In this document: in pieces, positions 48,379 to 56,459 of the stretch
How the letters are laid out: every line of letters begins with the position of its first letter
Position numbering within the stretch: position 1 is the stretch's first letter
From: Stenotrophomonas maltophilia
GTDB taxonomy: Bacteria > Pseudomonadota > Gammaproteobacteria > Xanthomonadales > Xanthomonadaceae
Reading direction: 5' to 3'
Length of the DNA stretch: 64,000 bases
Assembly (NCBI GenBank): GCA_002363385.1
Contig: DEVL01000003.1
Coordinates: 881,692-945,691, forward strand
Made by a program: the position numbers and the translations under genes
Notes under the pieces: model-generated
The model's input: only the letters and a program-made list of their open reading frames with translations
Databases searched by the model: none
Told to the model about the DNA's origin: nothing

Positions 48379-49341
48379 ATGTTTCCGACCATGCTGTTCT
48401 CGCTGGTGCTGGCCTTCGTGGCCGTCGTCATTCTCTTCAAGGCCGTGCGGATGGTGCCGCAGGGCTACGAATGGACCGTGGAGCGCTTCGGCCGCTACAC
48501 CCACACCATGTCGCCCGGCCTGCACTTCCTGATCCCGATCGTCTACGGGGTTGGCCGCAAGGTGAACATGATGGAGCAGGTGCTGGATGTGCCCAGCCAG
48601 GAAGTGATCACCAAGGACAACGCCGCGGTGCGCGTGGATGGCGTGGTGTTCTTCCAGGTGCTTGATGCGGCCAAGGCCGCCTACGAAGTCGCCAACCTGG
48701 AGGTGGCGATGATCGCGCTGGTGCAGACCAACATCCGTACCGTGATCGGCTCGATGGACCTGGATGAATCGCTCAGCCAGCGGGAGGTGATCAACGCCCA
48801 GCTGCTGAGCGTGGTCGACCATGCCACCAACCCGTGGGGCGTGAAGGTCAACCGCATCGAGATCCGCGACATCCAGCCGCCGCGCGATCTGCTCGATGCG
48901 ATGGCGCGGCAGATGAAGGCAGAGCGCGAAAAGCGCGCGCAGATCCTGGAAGCCGAAGGCTCGCGGCAGTCCGAGATCCTGCGCGCGGAAGGTGAAAAGC
49001 AGGCAACCGTGCTGGAGGCCGAAGGCCGCAAGGAAGCCGCCTTCCGCGATGCCGAGGCGCGCGAGCGCCTGGCCGAAGCGGAGGCCAAGGCGACCACGAT
49101 GGTGTCCGAGGCGATCGCCCAGGGCGACGTACAGGCGATCAACTACTTCATCGCGCAGAAGTATGTGGAGGCGTTCAAGGAGCTGGCGACCTCGCCCAAC
49201 CAGAAGCTGGTGCTGATGCCGATGGAGGCCAGCGGCGTGATCGGCTCCATCGCCGGTGTCGCCGAACTGGCGCGCGAGGCCTTCGCCAAGCAGGAAGAAA
49301 AGAAAGCCACGCGCGGCGTCCCGCCGCGGATCGGAGGCTGA
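48379..49341 (+). CDS. qmcA: stomatin/SPFH-domain membrane protein QmcA-like
   Basis: A 320-residue SPFH-domain protein with an N-terminal membrane helix (MLFSLVLAFVAVVILFKAV), the SPFH core (WTVERFGRYTHTMSPGLHFLIP, abridged) and a helical repeat region with AEGEKQATVLEAEGRKEAA, typical of stomatins. It oligomerises in lipid microdomains and may tether or regulate membrane proteases. It is paired with the NfeD-like gene that begins 1 base after its stop, the usual stomatin-NfeD arrangement. The ATG at 48379 follows GGGAGTG; an upstream frame to 48334 is not supported. Confidence 0.9.
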   Translation: MFPTMLFSLVLAFVAVVILFKAVRMVPQGYEWTVERFGRYTHTMSPGLHFLIPIVYGVGRKVNMMEQVLDVPSQEVITKDNAAVRVDGVVFFQVLDAAKAAYEVANLEVAMIALVQTNIRTVIGSMDLDESLSQREVINAQLLSVVDHATNPWGVKVNRIEIRDIQPPRDLLDAMARQMKAEREKRAQILEAEGSRQSEILRAEGEKQATVLEAEGRKEAAFRDAEARERLAEAEAKATTMVSEAIAQGDVQAINYFIAQKYVEAFKELATSPNQKLVLMPMEASGVIGSIAGVAELAREAFAKQEEKKATRGVPPRIGG

Positions 49342-49342
49342 C

Positions 49343-49774
49343 ATGCGCTGGGAAGTGGTGGCCTGGGGCGCGCTGGCACTGGTGCTGTTCGCCGCCGAGG
49401 CGCTCGCGCCCGGCGCCTTCATGTTGTGGATCGGGATCGGTGCGGCGGCGGTGTTCGTGCTGGTTGCAGTATTTGCCGACATCCCGCTGTTGTGGCAGGT
49501 AGTCGCCTTCGTGGTGCTCAGCGTGGTGTCGATCCAGTGTTACCGGCGCTGGGGGCGATCGCACGATCGCCAGAGTGATCAGCCGCTGTTGAACCGGCGC
49601 GCCGAGCAGTTGATCGGGCGGGTGATCGTGCTCGACCAGGGCATCGTGGCCGGCAAGGGCCGGGCCAAGATCGACGATGCGTTCTGGGTGGTCGCCGGGC
49701 CGGATCTGCCGGCCGGCAGCCCGGTGCGCGTGGTGGCGGTGGAAGGGATGACGCTGAAGGTGCAGCAGGCCTGA
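49343..49774 (+). CDS. NfeD-like membrane protein
   Basis: A 143-residue protein with two to three membrane helices in the first 75 residues and a C-terminal OB-fold-like domain (LIGRVIVLDQGIVAGKGRAK...GSPVRVVAVEGMTLKV). This is the short NfeD (YbbK-partner) type without a protease domain. It works with the stomatin-like gene just upstream, from which it is separated by one base. Confidence 0.88.
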   Translation: MRWEVVAWGALALVLFAAEALAPGAFMLWIGIGAAAVFVLVAVFADIPLLWQVVAFVVLSVVSIQCYRRWGRSHDRQSDQPLLNRRAEQLIGRVIVLDQGIVAGKGRAKIDDAFWVVAGPDLPAGSPVRVVAVEGMTLKVQQA

Positions 49775-49860
49775 TCCGCGGTTTTCCCGCACCGCCGCAG
49801 GCGTTGTGAAGACGGTTCTGGGATAATGGAGGCCTTGCCTTCATTCCCCCGGAACCGGTC

Positions 49861-50973
49861 ATGACCCAGAAGACGCTTCTCAACGATACCCACCGCGCAC
49901 TCGGCGCCAAGATGGTCGATTTCGGTGGTTGGGACATGCCCATTCATTACGGTTCGCAGCTGGACGAGCACCACCTTGTGCGCAGCGATGCCGGCATGTT
50001 CGACGTCAGCCACATGACCGTGGTCGACCTGCGTGGTGAGCAGGTCAAGCCGTTCCTGCGTACGCTGCTGGCCAACTCGGTGGACAAGCTCAAGGCCACC
50101 GGCAAGGCGCTGTACTCGTGCATGCTCAATGCCCGCGGCGGCGTGATCGACGACCTGATCGTCTATTACATGGCCGACGATTTCTTCCGCATGGTGGTCA
50201 ACGCCTCCACCCGCGAAAAGGATCTGGCCTGGATCCGCGAGCAGGCCGCCGCCTTCAACGTGGAGGTCATCGAGCGCGAAGACCTGGCCATCATCGCCGT
50301 GCAGGGGCCGACCGCACGCGAGCGCGTGATCGGCCTGCTGGGCGAGGGCGACCGCGCCGCGCTGGAAAAGCTGGGCCGCTTCGCCGCCCTGGAGACGGCA
50401 ACCGCCGACGGCACCGCGCTGTTCGTCGCGCGTACCGGGTACACCGGTGAAGATGGTTTCGAGATCCTGCTGCCGCAGACCGCCGTGGTCGCGTTCTGGA
50501 ATGCGCTGAGCGCCGCGGGTGTGCGTCCGGCCGGCCTGGGTGCGCGCGATACGCTGCGCCTGGAAGCCGGCATGAATCTCTACGGCCAGGACATGGACGA
50601 GGAGATCACGCCGTATGAAGCCGGCCTGGCATGGACCGTGGCACTGGACGAAGGCCGCGACTTCATCGGCCGCGACGTGCTCGAGGCGCAGAAGGCAGCC
50701 GGCAACGCCCGCCAGCTGATCGGCCTGGTCATGGATGAGAAGGGCGTGCTGCGTCACGGCCAGGTCGTGCTCACCGCCAGCGGCGAGGGCGAGATCCTGT
50801 CCGGCACCTTCTCGCCCACCCTGGGCAAGGGCATCGCGTTCGCCCGCGTGCCGGGCGGCGAACTGGGCGAGGTGCGTGTGGACATCCGCGGCAAGCAGAT
50901 TCCGGTGCGCGTGGTGAAGTTCCCGTTCGTGCGCGAAGGCCAGGCCCAGCCCGGCGTGTTGATCGACGGCTGA
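49861..50973 (+). CDS. gcvT: glycine cleavage system T protein (aminomethyltransferase)
   Basis: A 370-residue aminomethyltransferase that transfers the methylene of the H protein's aminomethyl-lipoyl arm to tetrahydrofolate, releasing ammonia. The N-terminus LGAKMVDFGGWDMPIHY, MFDVSHMTVVDLRG and ARTGYTGEDGFEILLP match the family. It is followed by gcvH after 97 bases; gcvP is not in the window, as is usual in Xanthomonadaceae. No glycine riboswitch is apparent in the 86-base gap before it. Confidence 0.96.
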   Translation: MTQKTLLNDTHRALGAKMVDFGGWDMPIHYGSQLDEHHLVRSDAGMFDVSHMTVVDLRGEQVKPFLRTLLANSVDKLKATGKALYSCMLNARGGVIDDLIVYYMADDFFRMVVNASTREKDLAWIREQAAAFNVEVIEREDLAIIAVQGPTARERVIGLLGEGDRAALEKLGRFAALETATADGTALFVARTGYTGEDGFEILLPQTAVVAFWNALSAAGVRPAGLGARDTLRLEAGMNLYGQDMDEEITPYEAGLAWTVALDEGRDFIGRDVLEAQKAAGNARQLIGLVMDEKGVLRHGQVVLTASGEGEILSGTFSPTLGKGIAFARVPGGELGEVRVDIRGKQIPVRVVKFPFVREGQAQPGVLIDG

Positions 50974-51070
50974 CGCCGTGATGTACCCGGTGCGGACGCG
51001 TTTGTGTCCGCGCCGGTTGGTTACACTACCCCCGTTTCTTGACCCCCCTGATATTCCTCGGAGCAGTCCC

Positions 51071-51466
51071 ATGAGCGAGATCCCCGGCGACCTCAAATTC
51101 CTCAAGTCCCACGAGTGGGCACGCGTTGAAGGCAGCGGCCGCGTCACCGTCGGTATTTCCGACCACGCCCAGGGCCTGCTTGGCGACCTGGTCTATGTTG
51201 AATTGCCGGAGGTTGGCCAGGAGGTCAAGGCCGGCGAACAGGCGGCGGTGGTCGAGTCGGTCAAGGCCGCTTCGGACGTCTACAGCCCGATCACCGGCAC
51301 GGTGGTCGAGGTCAATTCGGCCCTGAGCGACAAGCCGGAAACCATCAACGAAGACGCCTACGGCGAGGGCTGGATCTACGTCGTCGAAGTGGCCGGCCTG
51401 GACGAAGTCAACGACCTGCTGGGTCCGGACGACTACGCCGAGCTGCTGGAAAACGAAGATCACTGA
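51071..51466 (+). CDS. gcvH: glycine cleavage system H protein
   Basis: A 131-residue lipoyl carrier protein. The lipoylation Lys is K65 in VESVKAASD. The N-terminal FLKSHEWARVE and the YGEGWIYVV loop match GcvH. It shuttles the aminomethyl group between the P, T and L proteins. The ATG at 51071 begins the conserved sequence; an ORF start upstream belongs to the leader. A strong terminator follows at 51482. Confidence 0.97.
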   Translation: MSEIPGDLKFLKSHEWARVEGSGRVTVGISDHAQGLLGDLVYVELPEVGQEVKAGEQAAVVESVKAASDVYSPITGTVVEVNSALSDKPETINEDAYGEGWIYVVEVAGLDEVNDLLGPDDYAELLENEDH

Positions 51467-51481
51467 TCGTCGTGTCTGCTG

Positions 51482-51514
51482 AAAAACGGCCGCCTGGTGC
51501 GGCCGTTTTTTTTT
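51482..51514 (+). terminator. intrinsic terminator after gcvH
   Basis: ACGGCCGC and its complement flank a 5-nt loop and end in a run of nine T; an A-run precedes it, so it may also work from the other side. It lies 16 bases after the gcvH stop. Confidence 0.9.
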
Positions 51515-52075
51515 GCCTGCTCTCCCGGGCGCGCGGCGATCGCGTTAGTAGTGCGTGAGGATCGCCGCATACAAGTCGTCGCGTTGTACGCGGGCAGCGC
51601 CTCATGACGATCGGTTCGGTGCCGCCGCGCGTTGGTGATCTGGTCCGCATCGACGACCCGAAGGCGCGCCGATGAGGCATCAATGGGAACGTGGAGCGAC
51701 GCTCGATGACGAACGCCAGACACGAAAGCGTCAGTGCCGGACGGTCAAAAGTTTGCGCAGTTACGCGAATCGGGTCGAAAAAAACGCGGGCAGATGTGAA
51801 AAGTTTTGTGGGCTGTTTAAGGTGCGCACGGGGAGTCCCGTGGCGGGGATGCTGGCATGCGATGCGCGCGTGGCGTTGCGGGGCGGCGCACGGCGATGTT
51901 GCGATGTCGCTACACGAAAGTGCTTCTTTTAAGTGTTTTTCTTTTCTGGGTTGTCAGCGTTTTATTGCGCGGAGTGTTCGCGCTGGCGGTGGCATGGCGT
52001 TCGGGTGGGGGCGCTGACGGGTACGGCGAGGGGCGCGCTGCAAGGCGCCGGTGTGAAAATTTTTCGCCGGGGTTG
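51515..52075. other. gene-free region upstream of the histone-like gene
   Basis: No convincing gene in this 560-base stretch. Open frames (51672-51932, 51691-52017) lack ribosome sites and use codons unlike the neighbours. It is noticeably richer in A and T than its surroundings and has runs such as TTTTTCTTTTCTGGG. It may hold regulatory sequence or an unannotated small RNA for the gene at 52392. Confidence 0.5.
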
Positions 52076-52104
52076 TTGACAGTGAAAAAAAGCGTGATTA
52101 GGTT
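52076..52104 (+). promoter_or_regulatory. candidate sigma-70 promoter for the histone-like gene
   Basis: TTGACA (52076-52081) and TAGGTT (52099-52104) are separated by 17 bases, with an A/T-rich dyad (GAAAATTTTTC) just upstream at 52055-52065 that could act as an UP element. Transcription would start near 52111 and give a leader of about 280 bases before the ATG at 52392. Confidence 0.55.
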
Positions 52105-52391
52105 TCGCCTCAGCAGACCTTGCCTGCGAACAGAGTGAGCAGAATCGACATCAAGTCGCGAAGCACAACCTGGACATCCACCTCGCGTCCCATGACGGTG
52201 GAGATGGCTTCGCTTCCTCCGGCGAACCGCAAGTTCCTTTCCTCTTCGATACCTGCCTGGCCACATGCGGCGGGTGTCACCGTATCCGTCACGACGCGCA
52301 TGACGCGACGGCGGTCCCCGCGACGCAGCAACGGCGGGTTTGCTTTACCTGGGCGTTTTCACTCCATAGATCACTGACGAGGAGCCATCCC

Positions 52392-52970
52392 ATGGCAACC
52401 AAGAAAGCTGCGAAGAAAAAGCCGGCCGCCAAAAAGGCAGCCAAGAAGGTCGCTAAAAAGGCGACTGCCAAGAAGGCCGTGAAGAAGGTAGCCAAGAAGG
52501 CGGCTGCCAAGAAGACGGTGAAGAAGGCGGCCAAGAAGGCGACCGCCCGCAAGGCAGCAGTGAAAAAGACGGCAAAGAAGGCAGTGAAGAAGACGGCGAA
52601 GAAGGCCGCCACCAAGAAGACCGCCAAGAAGGCAGTGAAGAAGACGGCGAAGAAGGCCGTCAAGAAGACTGCAAAGAAGGCAGCTGCCAAGAAGACCGCG
52701 AAAAAGGCGGTAAAGAAGACGGCCAAGAAGGCGACCCGCAAGGTAGCCAAGAAAGCCGCTCCGAAAAAGGCTGCCAAGAAGACCGCCAAGAAGGCCACCC
52801 GCAAGGTAGCCAAGAAGGCCACGGCCAAGAAGGCGACGGCCCGCAAGGCTCCGGCCAAGAAGGCATCCGCGAAGAAGGCAGTGAAGAAGGTCGCAAAGCG
52901 CAAGCCGGCCGTTCGCAAGAAGAAGGCCGCACCGGTCGCACTGCCGGCAACCCCGGCACCGCTGATCTGA
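52392..52970 (+). CDS. histone H1-like, lysine/alanine-rich DNA-binding protein
   Basis: A 192-residue basic protein made almost wholly of repeats of KKAxKKAxKK and KKTAKKAVKK, with arginines increasing toward the end and a neutral tail (APVALPATPAPLI). It resembles the C-terminal domain of histone H1, Chlamydia HctB and the tail of Pseudomonas AlgP. It should bind DNA without sequence preference and affect nucleoid structure. The number of repeats is expected to vary among strains. The ATG at 52392 has GAGGAG upstream. A terminator follows at 52996. Confidence 0.85.
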   Translation: MATKKAAKKKPAAKKAAKKVAKKATAKKAVKKVAKKAAAKKTVKKAAKKATARKAAVKKTAKKAVKKTAKKAATKKTAKKAVKKTAKKAVKKTAKKAAAKKTAKKAVKKTAKKATRKVAKKAAPKKAAKKTAKKATRKVAKKATAKKATARKAPAKKASAKKAVKKVAKRKPAVRKKKAAPVALPATPAPLI

Positions 52971-52995
52971 GTATTTCCCGATAGCCGTACCTGAG

Positions 52996-53034
52996 ACTCC
53001 TTCCCTGGCAGCCCAGCGGGGAAGGAGTTTTTTT
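52996..53034 (+). terminator. intrinsic terminator after the histone-like gene
   Basis: ACTCCTTCCC pairs with GGGAAGGAGT, with a 12-15-nt loop, and the stem ends in a run of seven T. It lies 25 bases after the stop at 52970. Confidence 0.88.
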
Positions 53035-53056
53035 ATGGGCGTCGCCAGAAAACCAC

Positions 53057-53083
53057 AAAAAAGGCGGCCATCCGGCCGCCTTC
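53057..53083 (-). terminator. intrinsic terminator for the serine hydrolase gene
   Basis: Read leftward, GGCGGCC pairs with GGCCGCC around a 4-nt loop and is followed by TTTTTT. It lies 22 bases after the stop of the gene ending at 53106. It is back-to-back with the terminator at 52996-53034. Confidence 0.8.
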
Positions 53084-53105
53084 TGCATACCGCGTGTGAG
53101 CGCGA

Positions 53106-54500
53106 TCAGCGCGGTGAGGCGACCGCGCGGTTGGACGAGACGCCCTTGCGCTTGCCCTGTGGGGCGGCGTCTTCGGCCATCAGGCTGTCGCTGCCGAAGT
53201 CGGTGTCCACGTCCAGCCAGCGCTGCGTCGGCAGGCCCATGGCCTGGTCCAGCACGGTGGGCAGCAGGCCGCTGGGCAGGCTGCTTTCGCCGTTCCACAT
53301 GATGGCGATGCCGAGGTCGCGTTCGGGCACCAGCGCGACCAGACCGCGGTAACCCTGGACGGCACCGGCGTGGAAGATCACTTCATGGCCGGCGTAATCG
53401 AAGGTGCGCCAGCCGAGCGCGTAGCCGGCCGAGTTCAGGCGTTCGCGGCGCCAGCCCGAACGCATCTCACCCGGGGTGCTGATCAGGCTGGCGTGCAGCG
53501 TGGCCAGCAGCGGTGCGGGAAGCACGTCGGGGCGGTGACCGGTGTGGGCCAGCAGCCACTGCGCCATGTCGCTGGCACTGGCGTTGACGCCGGCAGCGGG
53601 AGCAAGGCGGTAGTAGGTGGGTTTGGGCGTGAGCGCGACCCAGCCATTGCGGCTGCGCACGTGCGGGCGCGCCCAGCGCGAGCTGGCCTGGATGCCGGCC
53701 AGGCCGAGGCTGGCGTCGTCCATGCCCAGCGGCTTGAACAGGCGGCGCTCGACGGATTGTTCGTAGAAGCTGCCGGAGGCGGCGTAGACCACATCACCGA
53801 TCAGGCTGAAGGCCACGTTCTGATAGGCATAGCAATCGCCGGGCAGGCACTTGAGCGAGGTGGCGGCCAGCTTGTGGGTGAGCGTGTAGTACTCCGCGTT
53901 GGCTTCGACGTCGCGGTCGTAGGCGTTGTAGGGCAGGCCAACGCGGTGGCTGAGCAGGTCAGCCACGGTCAGGCGCTCGGTTGCTTCGGGCGTGCTCAGC
54001 TGGAAGCCGGGTACATAGTCGGTGACCTTGCTGTCCCAGCGCAGCGTGCCATCGTTGACCAGCAGGCCGGCCATGGTGCCGGCGAAGGCCTTGGACAGCG
54101 AAGCCAGGCGGAACACGGTGTGGGCATCGACCTGCTGCGGGTTGTTGACGTCGGTGACGCCGTAACCGCGCGCGCTGAGCACACGGCCCCCCTGGACGAT
54201 CGCAACGGCCATGCCGGGCACGCGCTCGCCGTAGGTAAGCTGCTGGGCCATCGACTCGATCGAAGCCACGTTGAAGCCCTGCGCGGGCGGCTGCACCTTC
54301 AGGCCGGCCGGCGTGGTGCGATACGCGGCAGGCTGGGTGTGCGGGGCGGCGCTCGGCGCCGATTCCTCGATGTTGACCGGGAACGCGTCGGGCGTGGCGG
54401 CAGGGGTCTGCGCGGTGGAAGACATGGCGATGGGCATCAACATGCCCAACAACCCGGTTGCCGCCGAACGGATCGGTCGGCGCCTGTTGTTCTGGTTCAT
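53106..54500 (-). CDS. serine hydrolase (beta-lactamase/class C-like, AmpH type)
   Basis: A 464-residue penicillin-recognising serine enzyme. A signal region is at the N-terminus (TGLLGMLMPIAMSSTAQ). The catalytic motifs are SLSK (SxxK, in FRLASLSKAFAG), YQN (YxN, in CYAYQNVAFS) and HAG (KTG-type box, in VIFHAGAVQG). It belongs with EstB/AmpH-type enzymes: peptidase, esterase or weak beta-lactamase rather than a true AmpC. It ends next to a terminator pair shared with the histone-like gene. The start ATG 54500 is the first in frame and fits the signal peptide. Confidence 0.85.
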   Translation of the reverse strand: MNQNNRRRPIRSAATGLLGMLMPIAMSSTAQTPAATPDAFPVNIEESAPSAAPHTQPAAYRTTPAGLKVQPPAQGFNVASIESMAQQLTYGERVPGMAVAIVQGGRVLSARGYGVTDVNNPQQVDAHTVFRLASLSKAFAGTMAGLLVNDGTLRWDSKVTDYVPGFQLSTPEATERLTVADLLSHRVGLPYNAYDRDVEANAEYYTLTHKLAATSLKCLPGDCYAYQNVAFSLIGDVVYAASGSFYEQSVERRLFKPLGMDDASLGLAGIQASSRWARPHVRSRNGWVALTPKPTYYRLAPAAGVNASASDMAQWLLAHTGHRPDVLPAPLLATLHASLISTPGEMRSGWRRERLNSAGYALGWRTFDYAGHEVIFHAGAVQGYRGLVALVPERDLGIAIMWNGESSLPSGLLPTVLDQAMGLPTQRWLDVDTDFGSDSLMAEDAAPQGKRKGVSSNRAVASPR

Positions 54501-54666
54501 CGTATGGGTGCCCGTGCGCGACTGCTGTGACCGATTCTAGCGCCGCTTTTCGTGATTGCACAAACGAATCGAAGATGAATGCGTATCACGTTGAAAACAT
54601 GCGGGTTTTGCTGCTCCCGACACAGCTGGGGAGGCGGACAGTGAGGACGGCCCCGCGCACCCCTGT

Positions 54667-56259
54667 TCAGGCAGTCGCGGCGGTCCGGATCCACTGCGCG
54701 GCACGCTCGGCGATCATGATGGTCGGGGCGTTGGTGTTCCCGCTGACCAGCCGCGGCATGACCGACGCGTCCACCACCCGCAGCCGCTGCGTGCCGTGCA
54801 CGCGCAGGGTACCCGGATCCACCACGGCGCCGGCGTGCTGCCCCATCGCGCAGGTGCCCACCGGGTGGTAGATGGTCTCGGCCTTGGCCCGGATGAAGGC
54901 CTCCAGTGCGGTGTCGTCCAGATCGGTGCGGGCGGGAAAGACCGGCGCACCACGCCAGCGGTCAAATGCGGGCTGTTGCAGGATCTCGCGAGACAGCCGG
55001 GCGCATTCGAGCATCATCTTCAGATCGTGACCCTCGGCGTCTCCCAGGTAGTTGGCGTGGATGCGCGGCGGTGAGCGCGCATCGGCATCACGCAGGCGCA
55101 GCTGGCCGCGGCTGCGCGGGTGCAGCGGGCAGGCATGCAGCGTGTAGCCATCGCCCGGCAGGCGGTGGCGGCCGTGGTTGTCCAGCATCGCCGGGACGAA
55201 ATGGAACTGGATGTCGGCGCGGGCATCGGTGGCCAGCGACGAACGGGCGAAGCCACCGGCCTCGGCCAGGTTGCTGGTGCCGGCACCGCGGCGACCGCGC
55301 AGGAAGTAGTCCACGGCGATGCGCAGCTCGTTGCTGCGGTCGTAGCTGACCCCCGGTGTGGTGTGCACGACGGTGCAGATGTCCAGGTGGTCCTGCAGGT
55401 TGCGGCCGACGCCGGGCAGATCCACGCGCGGGGTGATGCCGTGGCAGCGAAGCGTGTCGGCCTCGCCGATACCGGAGAGCATCAGCAGATGTGGGGAATG
55501 GATGGCGCCGGCGCTAAGGATCACCTCGACCGCCGCGCATGCATGGAGGTGGTGGCGGGCGCGTCGATAGTGCACGCCGGTCGCCGTGGTGCCCTGCCAG
55601 CTCAGCGCGGTTGCCTGCGCGCCGGTGAGCACGGTCAGGTTGCGCCGGTGACGTGCAGGACGCAGGTAGGCGTCCGCGCTCGAGCACCGGGCGCCGTCGC
55701 GCTGGGTGACCTGGTACAGGCCTACGCCTAGCTGCCGGTCACCGTTGAAGTCCGCATTGTGGAGATGGCCGGCCTGCTGGGCGGCGGCGATGAACGCGGC
55801 CGAGAGGGGATTTTGGTGGCGCAGGTCGGACACCGACAGCAGACCCGCATCGCCGTGCAGTGCGCTGGCACCGCGGCTGTTGCGCTCGCTGTGCAGGAAC
55901 CAGGGCAGCACCTGGTCCCAGCCCCAGCCCGTGGCGCCGCCCGCTTCCCAGCCGTCGTAGTCGGCGGGCACGCCGCGCACGTAGCACATCGCATTGATCG
56001 AGCTCGAGCCCCCCAGCACCTTGCCGCGCGGCCACCACAGGCGACGGCCGTCCAGGGCAGGCTCGGGGGCGGTGTCCAGATTCCAGTTGATGCGGCGGTT
56101 GTTGACCAGCCGCGCCAAGCCCGCCGGCATGTGGATGAAGGGGTTGGTGTCGCGCGGACCGGCTTCCAGCAGCAGCACCCGGCAGGCCGGGTCTTCGCTG
56201 AGCCGGTTGGCCAGCACGCAGCCGGCAGAGCCGGCACCGATCACGATGTAGTCGTACAT
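54667..56259 (-). CDS. GMC family FAD-dependent oxidoreductase (choline dehydrogenase-like)
   Basis: A 530-residue GMC oxidoreductase. The N-terminus MYDYIVIGAGSAGCVLANRL is the FAD-binding dinucleotide motif, and GKVLGGSSSINAM and GAIHSPHLLMLSGIG are GMC signatures. The C-terminal region has HPVGTCAMG and SGNTNAPTIMIAERAA, carrying the catalytic His. The alcohol substrate cannot be told: choline, aliphatic alcohols and others are possible, and no betaine genes lie nearby. The ATG at 56259 has AAGGAG 5 bases upstream; a longer frame to 56526 has no dinucleotide motif. It is divergent from the transporter. Confidence 0.9.
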   Translation of the reverse strand: MYDYIVIGAGSAGCVLANRLSEDPACRVLLLEAGPRDTNPFIHMPAGLARLVNNRRINWNLDTAPEPALDGRRLWWPRGKVLGGSSSINAMCYVRGVPADYDGWEAGGATGWGWDQVLPWFLHSERNSRGASALHGDAGLLSVSDLRHQNPLSAAFIAAAQQAGHLHNADFNGDRQLGVGLYQVTQRDGARCSSADAYLRPARHRRNLTVLTGAQATALSWQGTTATGVHYRRARHHLHACAAVEVILSAGAIHSPHLLMLSGIGEADTLRCHGITPRVDLPGVGRNLQDHLDICTVVHTTPGVSYDRSNELRIAVDYFLRGRRGAGTSNLAEAGGFARSSLATDARADIQFHFVPAMLDNHGRHRLPGDGYTLHACPLHPRSRGQLRLRDADARSPPRIHANYLGDAEGHDLKMMLECARLSREILQQPAFDRWRGAPVFPARTDLDDTALEAFIRAKAETIYHPVGTCAMGQHAGAVVDPGTLRVHGTQRLRVVDASVMPRLVSGNTNAPTIMIAERAAQWIRTAATA

Positions 56260-56459
56260 GCCGCTCCTTGCCGGGGTGCGCACCGAGCATAAGTCAGGTT
56301 GGGGCGGGCAGAGGCCGCGCGTTGGGCCACGCAGCGTTGCGCCGATGGGCGTGCCGGAGGCTGGCGATGTTGCGGTGCATCGTTTACCTTGCGCGCTTCG
56401 ACGCCCGGAGTTCCCCACATGCTGCCGTTGCAACGCCCCTTGTCCGCGCAGAGCGGGCA

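Noticed and set aside
49775..49860. glycine riboswitch before gcvT
   Set aside because: The gap is only 86 bases and no paired glycine-aptamer cores are visible.
51691..52017. 108-codon frame between gcvH and the histone-like gene
   Set aside because: Codon use and composition do not fit the neighbours, no ribosome site, no domain.
52110..52301. 63-codon minus-strand frame opposite the histone gene leader
   Set aside because: No ribosome site and no recognisable family; the plus strand has a better promoter. It was kept only as a remark in the leader finding.
52120..52377. plus-strand frame in the leader of the histone-like gene
   Set aside because: It begins with TTG, lacks a ribosome site and has no family likeness, so it is more probably untranslated leader.
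52392..52970. CRISPR-like or satellite repeat
   Set aside because: The repetition is in-frame and codes for KKA units of the histone-like protein, with no spacers.
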